Shown one piece after another: positions 51,206 through 60,275 of a stretch of 64,000 bases of DNA. The translations under genes and the position numbers were made by a program. The notes beneath the pieces are model-generated. The model ran no database searches, was not told the DNA's origin, and saw nothing but the letters and a program-made list of their open reading frames with translations. Location of the stretch: assembly GCF_013359905.1 (NCBI RefSeq), contig NZ_JABMCC010000114.1, positions 28,184 through 92,183 of the forward strand, given 5' to 3'. Each line of letters starts with the position of its first letter. Position 1 is the first letter of the stretch. Origin of the DNA: Paenibacillus taichungensis. GTDB lineage: Bacteria > Bacillota > Bacilli > Paenibacillales > Paenibacillaceae.

Positions 51206-52471
51206 TTACTTAACAGCGTTAAGCTTAATTGTTTCATCAATGTTCTTCAGGTACTGCTCAGGCGTCTCGTTATTAATGAGATAACCTTGAGTTGTACTAT
51301 ATAGTTCCGTTACAATCGCACTTTCAAGCGTTGAAGACATCCAGTCATGAACTCTACCATTATCGATAAAATCAAGGATAGGCTGTAAATATTGATCGCC
51401 ATAGGTTGTTCCCTTAATAATGGAAGGTTCGCCAGATAGATCAGACCACTTCTGAGCAACCTCTGGTCGAGCTATATATTTTAAGAAGGTAAGCGCAGCT
51501 TCTTTTTCCTCAGGCTTAGCTTTTGCAGAGATGGACAGAGAAGCATTGACACCTGATAAAGCTGTCGTGGTATCAACAGTATCATTCGGAAGTGGAAACG
51601 CACCGAATTTCAAATTAGGGTTAGCCACCTTAATATTCCCACGGCCGTATGAGCCAGAAATAATCATAGCGGCTTGACCATTAGCAAATGCTTCTTGCAT
51701 CATTTGAGCGCTCACCCCAAAAGCATCCTTATTAGCATATTGCGTTAACTCTCTGAGCTTCTTGGCAAATTCCAAGAATTCTGGATTGCCTTCCACTTGA
51801 CCTTCACCCTTAGCCACTTTAACCATTTCTTCAACACCACCAGGTGCAAAAGCAATGTTCGTAGCTTGGAAGATGTGACCTACATCCTTTAATGGAAGAT
51901 AGAGCGATGTAATACCTTTGCTTTGAAACAATTTGCATGCTTCGATAAATTCAGCATAGGTGGTTGGGATTTTCACGTTATTTTGTTCAAATAGATTGAT
52001 ATTATAGTAGACTGCCATATAATTTCGAGCGTACGGCAAAGAGTAGTATCCACCGTCATCTGCTACAGTCATATCCAAATATTTTTCGTTAACATCTTTA
52101 ATGAAGGGTTGATCGCTTAAGTTTTCGATATAACCATTTTTTACTTTTTCCTTAAATTGAAGCTGTGTAGGAAAATCAGTAAATAGGGGTGGAATATCAT
52201 TTGTTGCAAACCGAGACGTTAATACTTTAACTGGGTCAGGCACGGTATTCATATTAATCTCAATATTCGGGTATTCCTTTGTAAAATCAGCAATAATTTC
52301 GTGATAGGCATTTTGAATGGCTTCCTCACCTTGCTGCTGGAAAAACTCGATTTTAACAACATCGCTCTTGCTTAAATTTCCGTTGTCTGCTACGTTTTCC
52401 TTCCCGCATGCCGTAAGAATTATGGACATTAATAACATAGCTGTAACAGATAGTTTTGCACTTCTTTTCAT
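51206..52471 (-). CDS. Extracellular solute-binding lipoprotein (ABC importer), island 2
   Basis: 421 residues. Signal and lipobox LTAC (cysteine near residue 22). Family-1 binding protein fold: IEFFQQQGEEAIQNAYHEII, TDFPTQLQFKEKVKNG and MIISGSYGRGNIKVAN. The ligand is not evident. The presence of an acyl-CoA-dehydrogenase-like enzyme and an M20 amidohydrolase in the same operon suggests a modified sugar (amide, N-acyl or sulfur-containing), but this is inference. Confidence 0.9.
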   Translation of the reverse strand: MKRSAKLSVTAMLLMSIILTACGKENVADNGNLSKSDVVKIEFFQQQGEEAIQNAYHEIIADFTKEYPNIEINMNTVPDPVKVLTSRFATNDIPPLFTDFPTQLQFKEKVKNGYIENLSDQPFIKDVNEKYLDMTVADDGGYYSLPYARNYMAVYYNINLFEQNNVKIPTTYAEFIEACKLFQSKGITSLYLPLKDVGHIFQATNIAFAPGGVEEMVKVAKGEGQVEGNPEFLEFAKKLRELTQYANKDAFGVSAQMMQEAFANGQAAMIISGSYGRGNIKVANPNLKFGAFPLPNDTVDTTTALSGVNASLSISAKAKPEEKEAALTFLKYIARPEVAQKWSDLSGEPSIIKGTTYGDQYLQPILDFIDNGRVHDWMSSTLESAIVTELYSTTQGYLINNETPEQYLKNIDETIKLNAVK

Positions 52472-52504
52472 CTCTTTCTCTCCTAACTACTTCTTTTTAA
52501 GAGC

Positions 52505-53683
52505 TTATTTCCCTAATGCGCGATTAGCTAGATTCGTAATGACAACATCGTCCATTGGCGGATTATGAAGCCCTGCACGAACATCACGATACATTCGTTC
52601 AAGCGGGAAATCCTTAGAAAGGCTTAAGCCGCCTACAATTCTCATCGCGTGATCAACAACACGTAGTGCTGCATTGGTAGCAAGATGCTTGGCAACACCT
52701 AGCTCAATCTTCAGTTTTTCGCGATTAGCCGTTTCCTTATCCCAACGATCTGCAGTATCATAAAGGAAGGTTCTTGCTGTAATTAAATCAAGTTCAATTT
52801 CTCCAATTAGACGCTTAATATTAGGTAGCTCTGCAATTGGAACTTGTAATGAATTAGGCTGGTGCTTAGCAGCAAATGAAAGGGCGAAATCCCTGGCACC
52901 ATGTGCAATTCCAAGATAACACGCAGGAATATGAAGCATGTTACCATCTGTGGGGACAAGCTTGCGCAGCTGGTCACTTGCTTTACCACGGATGTGATAT
53001 CGATCTGGAACAAATACATTATTCATGGCAACATCATGACTGCCTGTTGAACGCATTCCCATCGTATTCCATGTCTCCAGCACTTTGACGCCATCGCCAG
53101 CTTCTACGATAAATGATCCTACAGTATCGGTATCAGACATCGTAGCTGCAACAATAAACTTGTTAAGAATCGGACTTAACGTACAGTACGATTTCTGACC
53201 CGTTATCAGCCAGCCTCCCTCAACTTTGACTGCTTTCGTCTCAGGCCTTCCACCACGAGTCGGACTACCCATTGCTCGCTCACTTACCAGTTCATTCAAT
53301 ACTAGCCCATCCTGTACAACCTCAAGACATAGCTCACTAAAAAGTTCTTCTGGAATTGCTCCTGATAGATGAAGCTGTTTCAATAAACCAATATGCCACC
53401 CGATTGCTAGTGCAGTGGAGCCGTCTCCTCTTGCCAGTCGCTCTTGAGAAAGAACCAGTTCATAAATTGATGCTTCCTCTCCTCCATATTGCTTTGGTAC
53501 GGTAAGAGCAAGGTATCCGCTACCTCTTAACTCATTAAAATTCTCAAAGGGAAATGTTCCTTCAAGATCATGCTTAGGAGCTCGCTCTGCAAAAATCCTT
53601 GCTAGCTGATCTGCTCTTGCTGCAATTTTCGCTTCCCGCTCATTTCGTATAAAACGATCTGAAGAATCAGAGTATGTCATCAT
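52505..53683 (-). CDS. Acyl-CoA dehydrogenase-fold flavoenzyme (YdbM/DszC/SfnB type)
   Basis: About 392 residues with the three-domain acyl-CoA dehydrogenase fold: ALTVPKQYGGEEASIYELVL, VLNELVSERAMGSPTRGG, GGWLITGQKSYCTLSPI and SHDVAMNNVFVPDRY. The C-terminus reads GGLSLSKDFPLERMYRDVRA-GLHNPPMDD, lacking the YEGT/I-E catalytic-glutamate motif of fatty-acid acyl-CoA dehydrogenases and resembling the FMN-dependent monooxygenase branch (DszC, SfnB) and B. subtilis YdbM, which is linked to sulfur starvation. It opens the transport operon after the regulator gene. AAAGGCAG precedes ATG ATG. Confidence 0.82.
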   Translation of the reverse strand: MMTYSDSSDRFIRNEREAKIAARADQLARIFAERAPKHDLEGTFPFENFNELRGSGYLALTVPKQYGGEEASIYELVLSQERLARGDGSTALAIGWHIGLLKQLHLSGAIPEELFSELCLEVVQDGLVLNELVSERAMGSPTRGGRPETKAVKVEGGWLITGQKSYCTLSPILNKFIVAATMSDTDTVGSFIVEAGDGVKVLETWNTMGMRSTGSHDVAMNNVFVPDRYHIRGKASDQLRKLVPTDGNMLHIPACYLGIAHGARDFALSFAAKHQPNSLQVPIAELPNIKRLIGEIELDLITARTFLYDTADRWDKETANREKLKIELGVAKHLATNAALRVVDHAMRIVGGLSLSKDFPLERMYRDVRAGLHNPPMDDVVITNLANRALGK

Positions 53684-53797
53684 TAACAACTGCCTTTCTA
53701 ATAATCCTCATTGGTTTACTTTGTTTAATATTAATATTGTTCCCTTAAAAATTGAATATAAAAAATCCGAGTTTTTTATTGTAAAAAACCGTAATAT

Positions 53798-54874
53798 TTA
53801 GTTGTCCTCCAAATACTGTTTACGATATTCATTAGGTGTAAACCCATAAAATTTCTTAAATACATTGGAAAAATACTGTGGATCTCGCTCAAACCCACAC
53901 TGTTCAGCTACTTCATAAATTTTCATTGTAGGATGTGAAAGTAATAGTTCCTTCGCCTTTTTCATGCGAACAAAGGTCAAAAACTGGGTATACTTCTCTC
54001 CTGTGTCTTGTCGAAAGAGCTTACCTAAATATTCGGAGTTAAGAAATAAATAATGCTGAGCTAGCCATTGCAAAGAAAGCTGTCTATTCTGAATATGCTG
54101 GATGGTTAATTGCTTTATTTTTATAACCAGCATACCCTTCTTATCAATCTTACGATAATGAAAGCTTGTATACAGCTTGCTTAACTCCTTCTGGAACGCT
54201 TGTATATCATGACTCTCTACAGCTGTAAGTGTTGTACTAATGCCGTATTCTGATTTCAACTGATTGCCGATGTAGGATAGCACATGATTATTGTTTTCTT
54301 GAAGGGCATGTAATGATAACCCCTCACTTAATAATTGCTCGATCCATAGCCTAGATATCTTCATTAATCGGGATTCATCAGCCTCAACAATCGACTGGAG
54401 CAAATCACTAGGTATAGAGGAAGAAATGATACCTTGACTTGCAAGCGCATTTGAAACTTTGGACTGTGTATTTTCCGCAAAATTGCTGCGTATAGCATCT
54501 ACCTCCTGCTTAGACCATTGAAGTGCTTCTGTAATCTCATGCTCATCACTTGGCTTTAATAGATACCGTCTTACACCAAAACGCATGGCCTGCGTAGCTA
54601 GCTCAAACTCTCCAAACCCTGATAGAACAATAAATACAATACGAGGAGAAATCTTCAACCCTTGTTCGATTAACTGAAGTCCATCAACGATTGGCATTTT
54701 AATATCCGTAATCACCACATCAGGCTGGAGCTCTTGAATTTTCTCCAATGCTTGCTGTCCGTTTATAGCTGTCCCTGCTAATACCATACCAAGCGTAGTC
54801 CACTCTATTGTCTCTGCAATACCTTCTCTCGCCATTCGTTCATCATCAACGATTATTACTCTATAGCTAGACAT
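53798..54874 (-). CDS. YesN-type response regulator (receiver + AraC DNA-binding domain), island 2
   Basis: About 358 residues. Receiver domain (YRVIIVDDERMAREGI, phospho-acceptor in PDVVITDIKMPIVDG, lysine in LLKPSDE), a shorter middle section than in island 1 and a C-terminal AraC HTH pair (YLGKLFRQDTGEKYTQFL, then GFERDPQYFSNVFKKFYG). GGAAAGGTGAAGATAGTC sets the ATG at 54874, overlapping the kinase by 8 bases. Expected to activate the 53683-47956 operon. Confidence 0.92.
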   Translation of the reverse strand: MSSYRVIIVDDERMAREGIAETIEWTTLGMVLAGTAINGQQALEKIQELQPDVVITDIKMPIVDGLQLIEQGLKISPRIVFIVLSGFGEFELATQAMRFGVRRYLLKPSDEHEITEALQWSKQEVDAIRSNFAENTQSKVSNALASQGIISSSIPSDLLQSIVEADESRLMKISRLWIEQLLSEGLSLHALQENNNHVLSYIGNQLKSEYGISTTLTAVESHDIQAFQKELSKLYTSFHYRKIDKKGMLVIKIKQLTIQHIQNRQLSLQWLAQHYLFLNSEYLGKLFRQDTGEKYTQFLTFVRMKKAKELLLSHPTMKIYEVAEQCGFERDPQYFSNVFKKFYGFTPNEYRKQYLEDN

Positions 54875-56588
54875 GACTATCTTCACCTTTCCATAAAGCA
54901 GGAATTCGAATTCGAATAATTGTCCCTTGATTTATACCTTCTAAAATTGCAATACCATATGGCTCTCCATATAACAATTGCAAGCGCTCATGAATGCTTC
55001 TTAGTCCAATCCCTCCTTCTGTGTTTTGCTCTAAATAATGTATATCCATCCCTGGACCTTGATCCGCAATCCAAATATCTAAATCCTCGCCAAAGCATTC
55101 CCCGCTAATCGTAATTTGACATTCGCCTGTCAATTCATCGATACCATACTTAATTGCATTTTCAACAATAGGCTGTAGGATCATTGCAGGAATATAACTT
55201 TTGTTTAATTCATCCGGGATATTGATTTCACATTGCAGTCGTTCTTCAAATCGATATTTCTGAATGAGTAAATAGTTATTGACATGCTGAATTTCTTCCT
55301 GTAGCATGACCATTTCCTTTTTACTCGTTGTACTTCGCAACATATCACCCAACGCTTTGACCATGCTGGAGATGCGCTCTTGTCCCTGCCTGCGTGCTAG
55401 CCAATTAATCGAGTCTAACGTATTGTAGAGAAAATGAGGATTTAGCTTCGCTTTCAACGCCTCATATTGAGACTCCTTTATATGAATTTGTTTTACGTAG
55501 TTATCCTTAATTAATCGATCTAACGAGGCTGTCATTTTGTCAAAGCTGATTGTTAACCATCCAATTTCATCCTTATTCTTCACCTGCTCTTCTCGGGACG
55601 TAGCAAAATCTCCTTGCTCTACCTTGCTCATCCTAAAGGCCAGTGTCTCCAAAGGACGTGTAATACTTCTTGCAAAAATTATGCCTATCCATACGAGAGA
55701 TACAAGAATGAGAGTATATAAAAGGAATAGAGTTTTCTTCATCTGAATCGCTTTCTGAAACAATGATTCATAAGGTACAAGATTCACTAATGTCCAACCT
55801 GTAAAGTTCATTGTAGATAAGGTACTCAAGTACTTGTGATGATTTAACGTGATCATTTCATAGCGTTCACCTGATCGTTCATTCTGTATTAAAGAGCTTG
55901 GCATAGGCTTATCTTTCCATTCCTCATCATTCCAATAGATTGGGGTATGATCTTCATAGATGAGCAATTTATTATTGGAAGATGACTGATTAGAGCCAAT
56001 AGATTCAATCAAATCATTCGCATTCACTCGAACAATTAACGTCCCTAATGATGGAAAATCCATACTATTCACTGCTCTTATTTCCCTTAGGGAAGTAAAA
56101 ATCTTAGAATCTCTTTCCCCACCCTTCCACAGACTTCCTCCTTCTTTCTGAGCGGCCATTGCAATAAATTGCTTACTGTAAGCTGGTGCAGTCTCATCCT
56201 TGGTTGTGCCCAGCCAGTAATCCTTGCCCCAATAATCAATAATCGCTACAGAGCGAATCGGATAATTAAAGAAACGATAGGATAACAGCTTCTCTTCCAT
56301 TTCACGAATCGCAAAATAGGTTTCGTGACTATTCTTGTTCTGCTTTATCTTCTCCAACCCATGTTGAATGTCCGTGTCACTTGCTATCGATTGTGTCATA
56401 CGATCAATGGCTGCTAGCTTGTCCTCAATTCGCTCTGAATACAAATATAGCTTCTCACTAGTTTGTTCATAGACAAGCTGTTCATATAATTTATGCATAT
56501 TCTGCACGTATAATAGGCTTATACTACTTGTCAAAAGAACACCGATCAATACAAACAACACTAGCTTATGTCTTATTCTTATTTTCAC
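54867..56588 (-). CDS. YesM-type sensor histidine kinase, island 2
   Basis: 573 residues. Membrane segment at 8-28 (KLVLFVLIGVLLTSSISLLY), extracellular sensor of about 250 residues, second segment near 288-310, HAMP, His_kinase box AKLNPHFLYNTLDSIN (histidine about residue 384) and HATPase NAIKYGIDELTG, DQGPGMD and GIGLRSIHERLQLLYG. It is co-translated with the YesN-type regulator. Sensor sequences of the two islands are not similar, so the ligands differ. Confidence 0.92.
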   Translation of the reverse strand: MKIRIRHKLVLFVLIGVLLTSSISLLYVQNMHKLYEQLVYEQTSEKLYLYSERIEDKLAAIDRMTQSIASDTDIQHGLEKIKQNKNSHETYFAIREMEEKLLSYRFFNYPIRSVAIIDYWGKDYWLGTTKDETAPAYSKQFIAMAAQKEGGSLWKGGERDSKIFTSLREIRAVNSMDFPSLGTLIVRVNANDLIESIGSNQSSSNNKLLIYEDHTPIYWNDEEWKDKPMPSSLIQNERSGERYEMITLNHHKYLSTLSTMNFTGWTLVNLVPYESLFQKAIQMKKTLFLLYTLILVSLVWIGIIFARSITRPLETLAFRMSKVEQGDFATSREEQVKNKDEIGWLTISFDKMTASLDRLIKDNYVKQIHIKESQYEALKAKLNPHFLYNTLDSINWLARRQGQERISSMVKALGDMLRSTTSKKEMVMLQEEIQHVNNYLLIQKYRFEERLQCEINIPDELNKSYIPAMILQPIVENAIKYGIDELTGECQITISGECFGEDLDIWIADQGPGMDIHYLEQNTEGGIGLRSIHERLQLLYGEPYGIAILEGINQGTIIRIRIPALWKGEDSHV

Positions 56589-56795
56589 TCGAATTCTCCC
56601 CTTACCGCATAACTACTCCAGCATATTAGAACCGATCCATTAAGAAGTAGTAATATAAACATTTAAGGTAATACCCTATTAAAAAATACTGTATATTCCC
56701 AAGTAAAACAATAAGAAAATAGGAATATAGCTGTTCTGTAGGTAGCTGAGTCCTAAAAAGATGACCTCATTGAAATCACATGTGGCTGCGAAGAT

Positions 56796-57545
56796 TTGAT
56801 TAACATGATCGTTGTATTTTTTCAGAGCAGTAATTTCCGTGGAAAAGCAAAGCAGTATAGGGACCTAATTCGTGGTGTATTTATGGAGGAATTAAGCCAT
56901 GTTGAACTGGTGCAACAAACAATAAATCAATTGCTGACAGGAGCTGGAGCAGAGGGTGTAGGTAATGCTGGCATTGATGAGGCTCCGCTAGACGAAGCTA
57001 TCAAACATGCCAATCCACATCATTACATTATGGGTGCTCAAAGTTCACTACCTGTAGATGCAGCCGATAATCCATGGCTCGGGAATTATGTGTATGATCA
57101 TGGCAACCTAGTAAGTAATCTACACGATAATGTTGTACTGGAATCAACAGGTGTTCTACAAAAAACGAGAATCTATGAGATGAGTACATACAAATCATCC
57201 CGTGAAACTCTCTCATTTCTGATCGTTCGTGACAATGCTCACCAAAATGCATTTGCGAAGGCGCTCGAGACTTTAGGCGTAAACTGGAGCAATCTGTTTC
57301 CTGTTCCCAATTACGATATCAACAAATATCCAGAGTGTCAGAAATATGTTGACCTCGGCTTCCACAATGCACAATTTAACTTCCGTATGGACAACACACG
57401 CATTGCTGAAATATTCAGTGGCCAAACACCTAGTCGCCATGGTGGCGGGCTACAAGTCACGGAACCTTCACAGGGGTTCCCACTCCCGTTTATGCTGGAG
57501 CTTGCTAATGAGCACAGTCCAGGGTTGCATGATTTAAATACCTAA
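56796..57545 (+). pseudogene. Manganese catalase, N-terminally truncated
   Basis: The readable part begins FQSSNFRGKAKQYRDLIRG and contains EELSHVELVQQTINQLL (the ExxH dimanganese ligands), NPWLGNYVYDHGN, STYKSSRETLSFLIVRDNAH (second ExxH-like: R-D-N-A-H) and the C-terminal part to about residue 250. Intact enzymes have about 35 more residues at the front, including the first metal glutamate (LLGGKFGEMSTLMNY). Upstream of 56796 no such sequence is readable, and the TTG/ATG starts at 56796-56810 have no good ribosome binding site. Either the gene is broken or it uses an unusual short form. Confidence 0.75.
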
Positions 57546-57570
57546 GATTTAAGTTACTAAGAAGTAAGGA

Positions 57571-57617
57571 AGCGTAACAAAAAGGAACCCTTGCTAAGGG
57601 TTCCTTTTTGTTACGCT
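57571..57617 (+). terminator. Terminator after the manganese catalase
   Basis: AGCGTAACAAAAAGGAACCC-TT, loop GCT, AA-GGGTTCCTTTTTGTTACGCT: 22 perfect pairs, 26 bases past the stop. TTTTTG lies within the second arm, and a bidirectional function is possible. Confidence 0.85.
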
Positions 57618-57817
57618 GATTTGAACCACATCACGTAAATATAGTATTGTACGAAGCTTTCGAATAAGGAAACAAATATAGGAGATAGCCTACCTACAAT
57701 GAAACGGTAGGCCTTAGGAAATGGGAGCCCCATAAGTTTATATCCAACACTCTACTTTATATGCCAGAGCAATACCATTGTCCTTCTTCTTCCTCTTGGT
57801 CTTAAGTAGCAGTAGTT

Positions 57818-58339
57818 TTAAGCCTCAACTGCTTCGGGTCTTTTCACTTGAAGAGGCGGTGGAATGAGCCAGCCTTTTTCTTTACTCATTTGAAGAATAC
57901 GAACGCCTAAAGCAGTTTTCGTAACATGATATTTTGCAAATAAGGCACCAATATCCTCTCTGATCGATTGCCCCATAACTTGACTACAAGCAACCAATCC
58001 CATCGAAGTATCCGATGCAATTGATGCCGCTATCTCTGGATCCGTAAATCTCGCACCAACAGGAATATCCTCAAGTTTTACTGGAGGTCTTTCTGGTAAA
58101 GCTGGCGTTGGAGCAATTCCGTTATCCGTTAGCAGAGTATCACACTCTTTTATCTCAAGTTTTGCTTGATCAATCAGTGCTTCTAATGTTTTCTTTAAAT
58201 CCTTATCTCCTGCATGATTTAGAAATGCTTGGTAGAAGGAAAGTGCTCCCTTCGCGACTGTTGAACATTGCCATACACTGAAGATTTCACCATAATGCAT
58301 AGGTTCATTTTTGGGGTTTCCACTTAATATTCCGATCAC
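57818..58339 (-). CDS. DUF3231 family protein
   Basis: 173 residues, soluble and helical. The start region GILSGNPKNEPMHYGEIFSV is the family signature; further on TLLTDNGIAPTPALPERPP and VGARFTDPEIAASIASD. The fold is a four-helix bundle related to rubrerythrin-like proteins, but no metal-site claim is made. The function is unknown; several spore-former paralogues exist. A longer frame starts at 58366, but AAAGGAGTGTTT directly precedes the GTG at 58339. No terminator obvious before 57780. Confidence 0.88.
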   Translation of the reverse strand: MIGILSGNPKNEPMHYGEIFSVWQCSTVAKGALSFYQAFLNHAGDKDLKKTLEALIDQAKLEIKECDTLLTDNGIAPTPALPERPPVKLEDIPVGARFTDPEIAASIASDTSMGLVACSQVMGQSIREDIGALFAKYHVTKTALGVRILQMSKEKGWLIPPPLQVKRPEAVEA

Positions 58340-58486
58340 AAACACTCCTTTAAATTTATTTTCCACCGGATATATAGTCCCAAATTCAATAACAACATAT
58401 TCAACATAATCCTAAATTCATAATGGAATAATGAAATTATTTTGGGGGAAAATAATTTCATCACAATATCGAGGAGGCCAGCTTTT

Positions 58487-58756
58487 ATGAAAAAACAATT
58501 AACTACTGCAGTGGTTTCAATATTCTTATTGGCTGCTTTAGCTGTTCCAGCATCAGCTCACGATGTAAATGAAGCTATGGTTGATGGACGAGACAACAAC
58601 ACTTACCATTACAACAGCACCAATAATAACCCAAACACTGTAAGAGCAAATTCAACAGCTAACGATAACCGTATGGACTGGGGATGGCTTGGCTTGCTTG
58701 GATTACTTGGTCTAGCTGGCATGCGTAAGAGAGTAACTGATCACTCTGATCGCTAA
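58487..58756 (+). CDS. WGxxGxxG-family small secreted/anchored protein
   Basis: 89 residues. Signal peptide (MKKQLTTAVVSIFLLAALAV then PASA), a middle rich in N, T and D (DGRDNNTYHYNST, NNNPNTVRANSTAN), then DWGWLGLLGLLGLAGMRKR, a WGxxGxxG hydrophobic stretch followed by positive charges. This is the C-terminal sorting-type signal (compare PEP-CTERM/GlyGly-CTERM). The ATG at 58487 has GAGGAGG and is preferred over an in-frame TTG at 58442. Many Bacillales encode small proteins of this kind; their processing enzyme is not known. Confidence 0.85.
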   Translation: MKKQLTTAVVSIFLLAALAVPASAHDVNEAMVDGRDNNTYHYNSTNNNPNTVRANSTANDNRMDWGWLGLLGLLGLAGMRKRVTDHSDR

Positions 58757-58783
58757 TTTTAGATCTTCACATCATTGGAAACT

Positions 58784-58814
58784 AAGAGCTCTGTCAGTGT
58801 GACAGAGCTCTTTT
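58784..58814 (+). terminator. Terminator after the WGxxGxxG gene
   Basis: AAGAGCTCTGTCA-GTG-TGACAGAGCTCTT followed by TT; 13 perfect pairs. Confidence 0.85.
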
Positions 58815-58873
58815 AAAGATGAAAAATTATATGTCGTGAGATAAGGCAGCCAAAAGTTCAAGGAGGATGGTTA

Positions 58874-59713
58874 ATGAAACAAGAATTGAATTATGGAACA
58901 GATTATAAATTTATTCCCGTAACTTCAGTGGGAAGTGGCGTAGGGATTGAAATGCTGCCTGATCTATTTTGCCACACTATCCAAATTGTAAATATCTGTT
59001 TAGTTGGTTACCCTGACGACTTCGTTTTAATTGATGCTGGAATGCCAAAGTCAGCAAATGAAATAATCTCGGTCATCGAGGAGCGTTTTGGTCCGAACAG
59101 CCGACCCAAAGCGATCATTTTGACCCATGGACACTTTGATCATGTCGGCGGGTTAATAGAACTGGTCAAGCACTGGGAAGTTCCGGTTTATGCGCATCCA
59201 TTGGAAATGCCATTCCTCACAGGGCAGAAATCATATCCGGAACCAGATCCTACGGTTGAAGGTGGTCTGGTAGCTAAAATGTCCACCTCCTTTCCAAATG
59301 AACCAATAAACCTTGGGAGCAGCGTACAAACGTTACCTTCTGATGGGACTGTCCCCCATATGCCAGGGTTTAGATGGATTCATACCCCAGGACATTCTCC
59401 TGGTCATGTTTCGTTATTTCGAGAAAGGGACGGAGCGTTAATCGCAGGCGATGCTTTTACTACTGTAAAACAAGAGTATATGTATAAAGTATTTACTCAG
59501 GAATTGGAAATAAGCGGACCCCCTCGCTATTTAACAACAGATTGGGAAGCTGCAAAGCAATCTGTTATTAAAATTGAGGCTTTAAAGCCCGAGTTTGCTG
59601 TAACGGGCCATGGATTGCCGATGTCCGGTGAGGTGCTAACAACAAGCCTGAAAAAACTTGTTAATGAATTTGACCAAATTGCCGTACCGGATTATGGAAA
59701 GTATGTTAACTAA
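58874..59713 (+). CDS. MBL-fold metallo-hydrolase
   Basis: 279 residues. ILTHGHFDHVGGL (HxHxDH, about residues 82-94), TPGHSPGHVSLF (third histidine), AGDAFT (bridging aspartate) and TGHGLPMSG (last histidine) make a complete di-metal site. Of the glyoxalase-II/lactonase kind, but the substrate is unknown. It is unrelated in detail to the MBL gene at 6608. AAGGAGG at 58860-58866 precedes the ATG. Monocistronic. Confidence 0.9.
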   Translation: MKQELNYGTDYKFIPVTSVGSGVGIEMLPDLFCHTIQIVNICLVGYPDDFVLIDAGMPKSANEIISVIEERFGPNSRPKAIILTHGHFDHVGGLIELVKHWEVPVYAHPLEMPFLTGQKSYPEPDPTVEGGLVAKMSTSFPNEPINLGSSVQTLPSDGTVPHMPGFRWIHTPGHSPGHVSLFRERDGALIAGDAFTTVKQEYMYKVFTQELEISGPPRYLTTDWEAAKQSVIKIEALKPEFAVTGHGLPMSGEVLTTSLKKLVNEFDQIAVPDYGKYVN

Positions 59714-60275
59714 ATTTTCCTCTTGGTACATTGGTTTTGGACAACGGTACAAATTCCGTTGTCCACCATCTACTCTTGACCATCCCACTCTATGTTCTAT
59801 CCCCGATAATATAAGATCTCAAAACGACGAGAGATTCACAATTAAATACTAACCCCGACTTTTAACTGGTAATCCTTTGTATTTCACAACTCAAATACTC
59901 GATCTTAGTATCACCACAAATGCTACCCTATTAAGGTTAGGATAGACTTCATTTGTTCCTCTGAAGTCTCACCAATACTAATACCGTTTCTGTGATCGAT
60001 GGCGAAATTTAACGGGACCATGTTCATGGCTATGGACATTTCTATCACTAATGGGTTCATTTACTCGTCTCTTGGCTATCACTTAATAAATTGCGATTAT
60101 GTCAACCTCTTCACTGCCATGATTGGAGTTAGAACAATTTAAGCTCAAATTCAGTTTTTTAGGAATCATCTTCACGATGATCAAGGGAAAAAGCTTGATA
60201 GATGCGGTAAGTGTTCTTTTTAATGATTTCAATCTCAAAATTGAACGTAATTTAGAAAACTAAAAATTTCGGCAT
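59714..60275. other. Intergenic region, hairpin near 59739, no gene
   Basis: GGACAACGG and CCGTTGTCC (59739-59764) form a terminator-like stem after the metallo-hydrolase. Near 60015-60080 there are weak echoes of the dispersed repeat core (GGGACCATGTTCATGG, CATTTACTCGTCTCTTGG). No gene is supported. Confidence 0.5.

Noticed and set aside
60010..60080. Weak echoes of the dispersed repeat core
   Set aside because: Only 10-12 matching bases with no module or hairpin; left out of the copy count.
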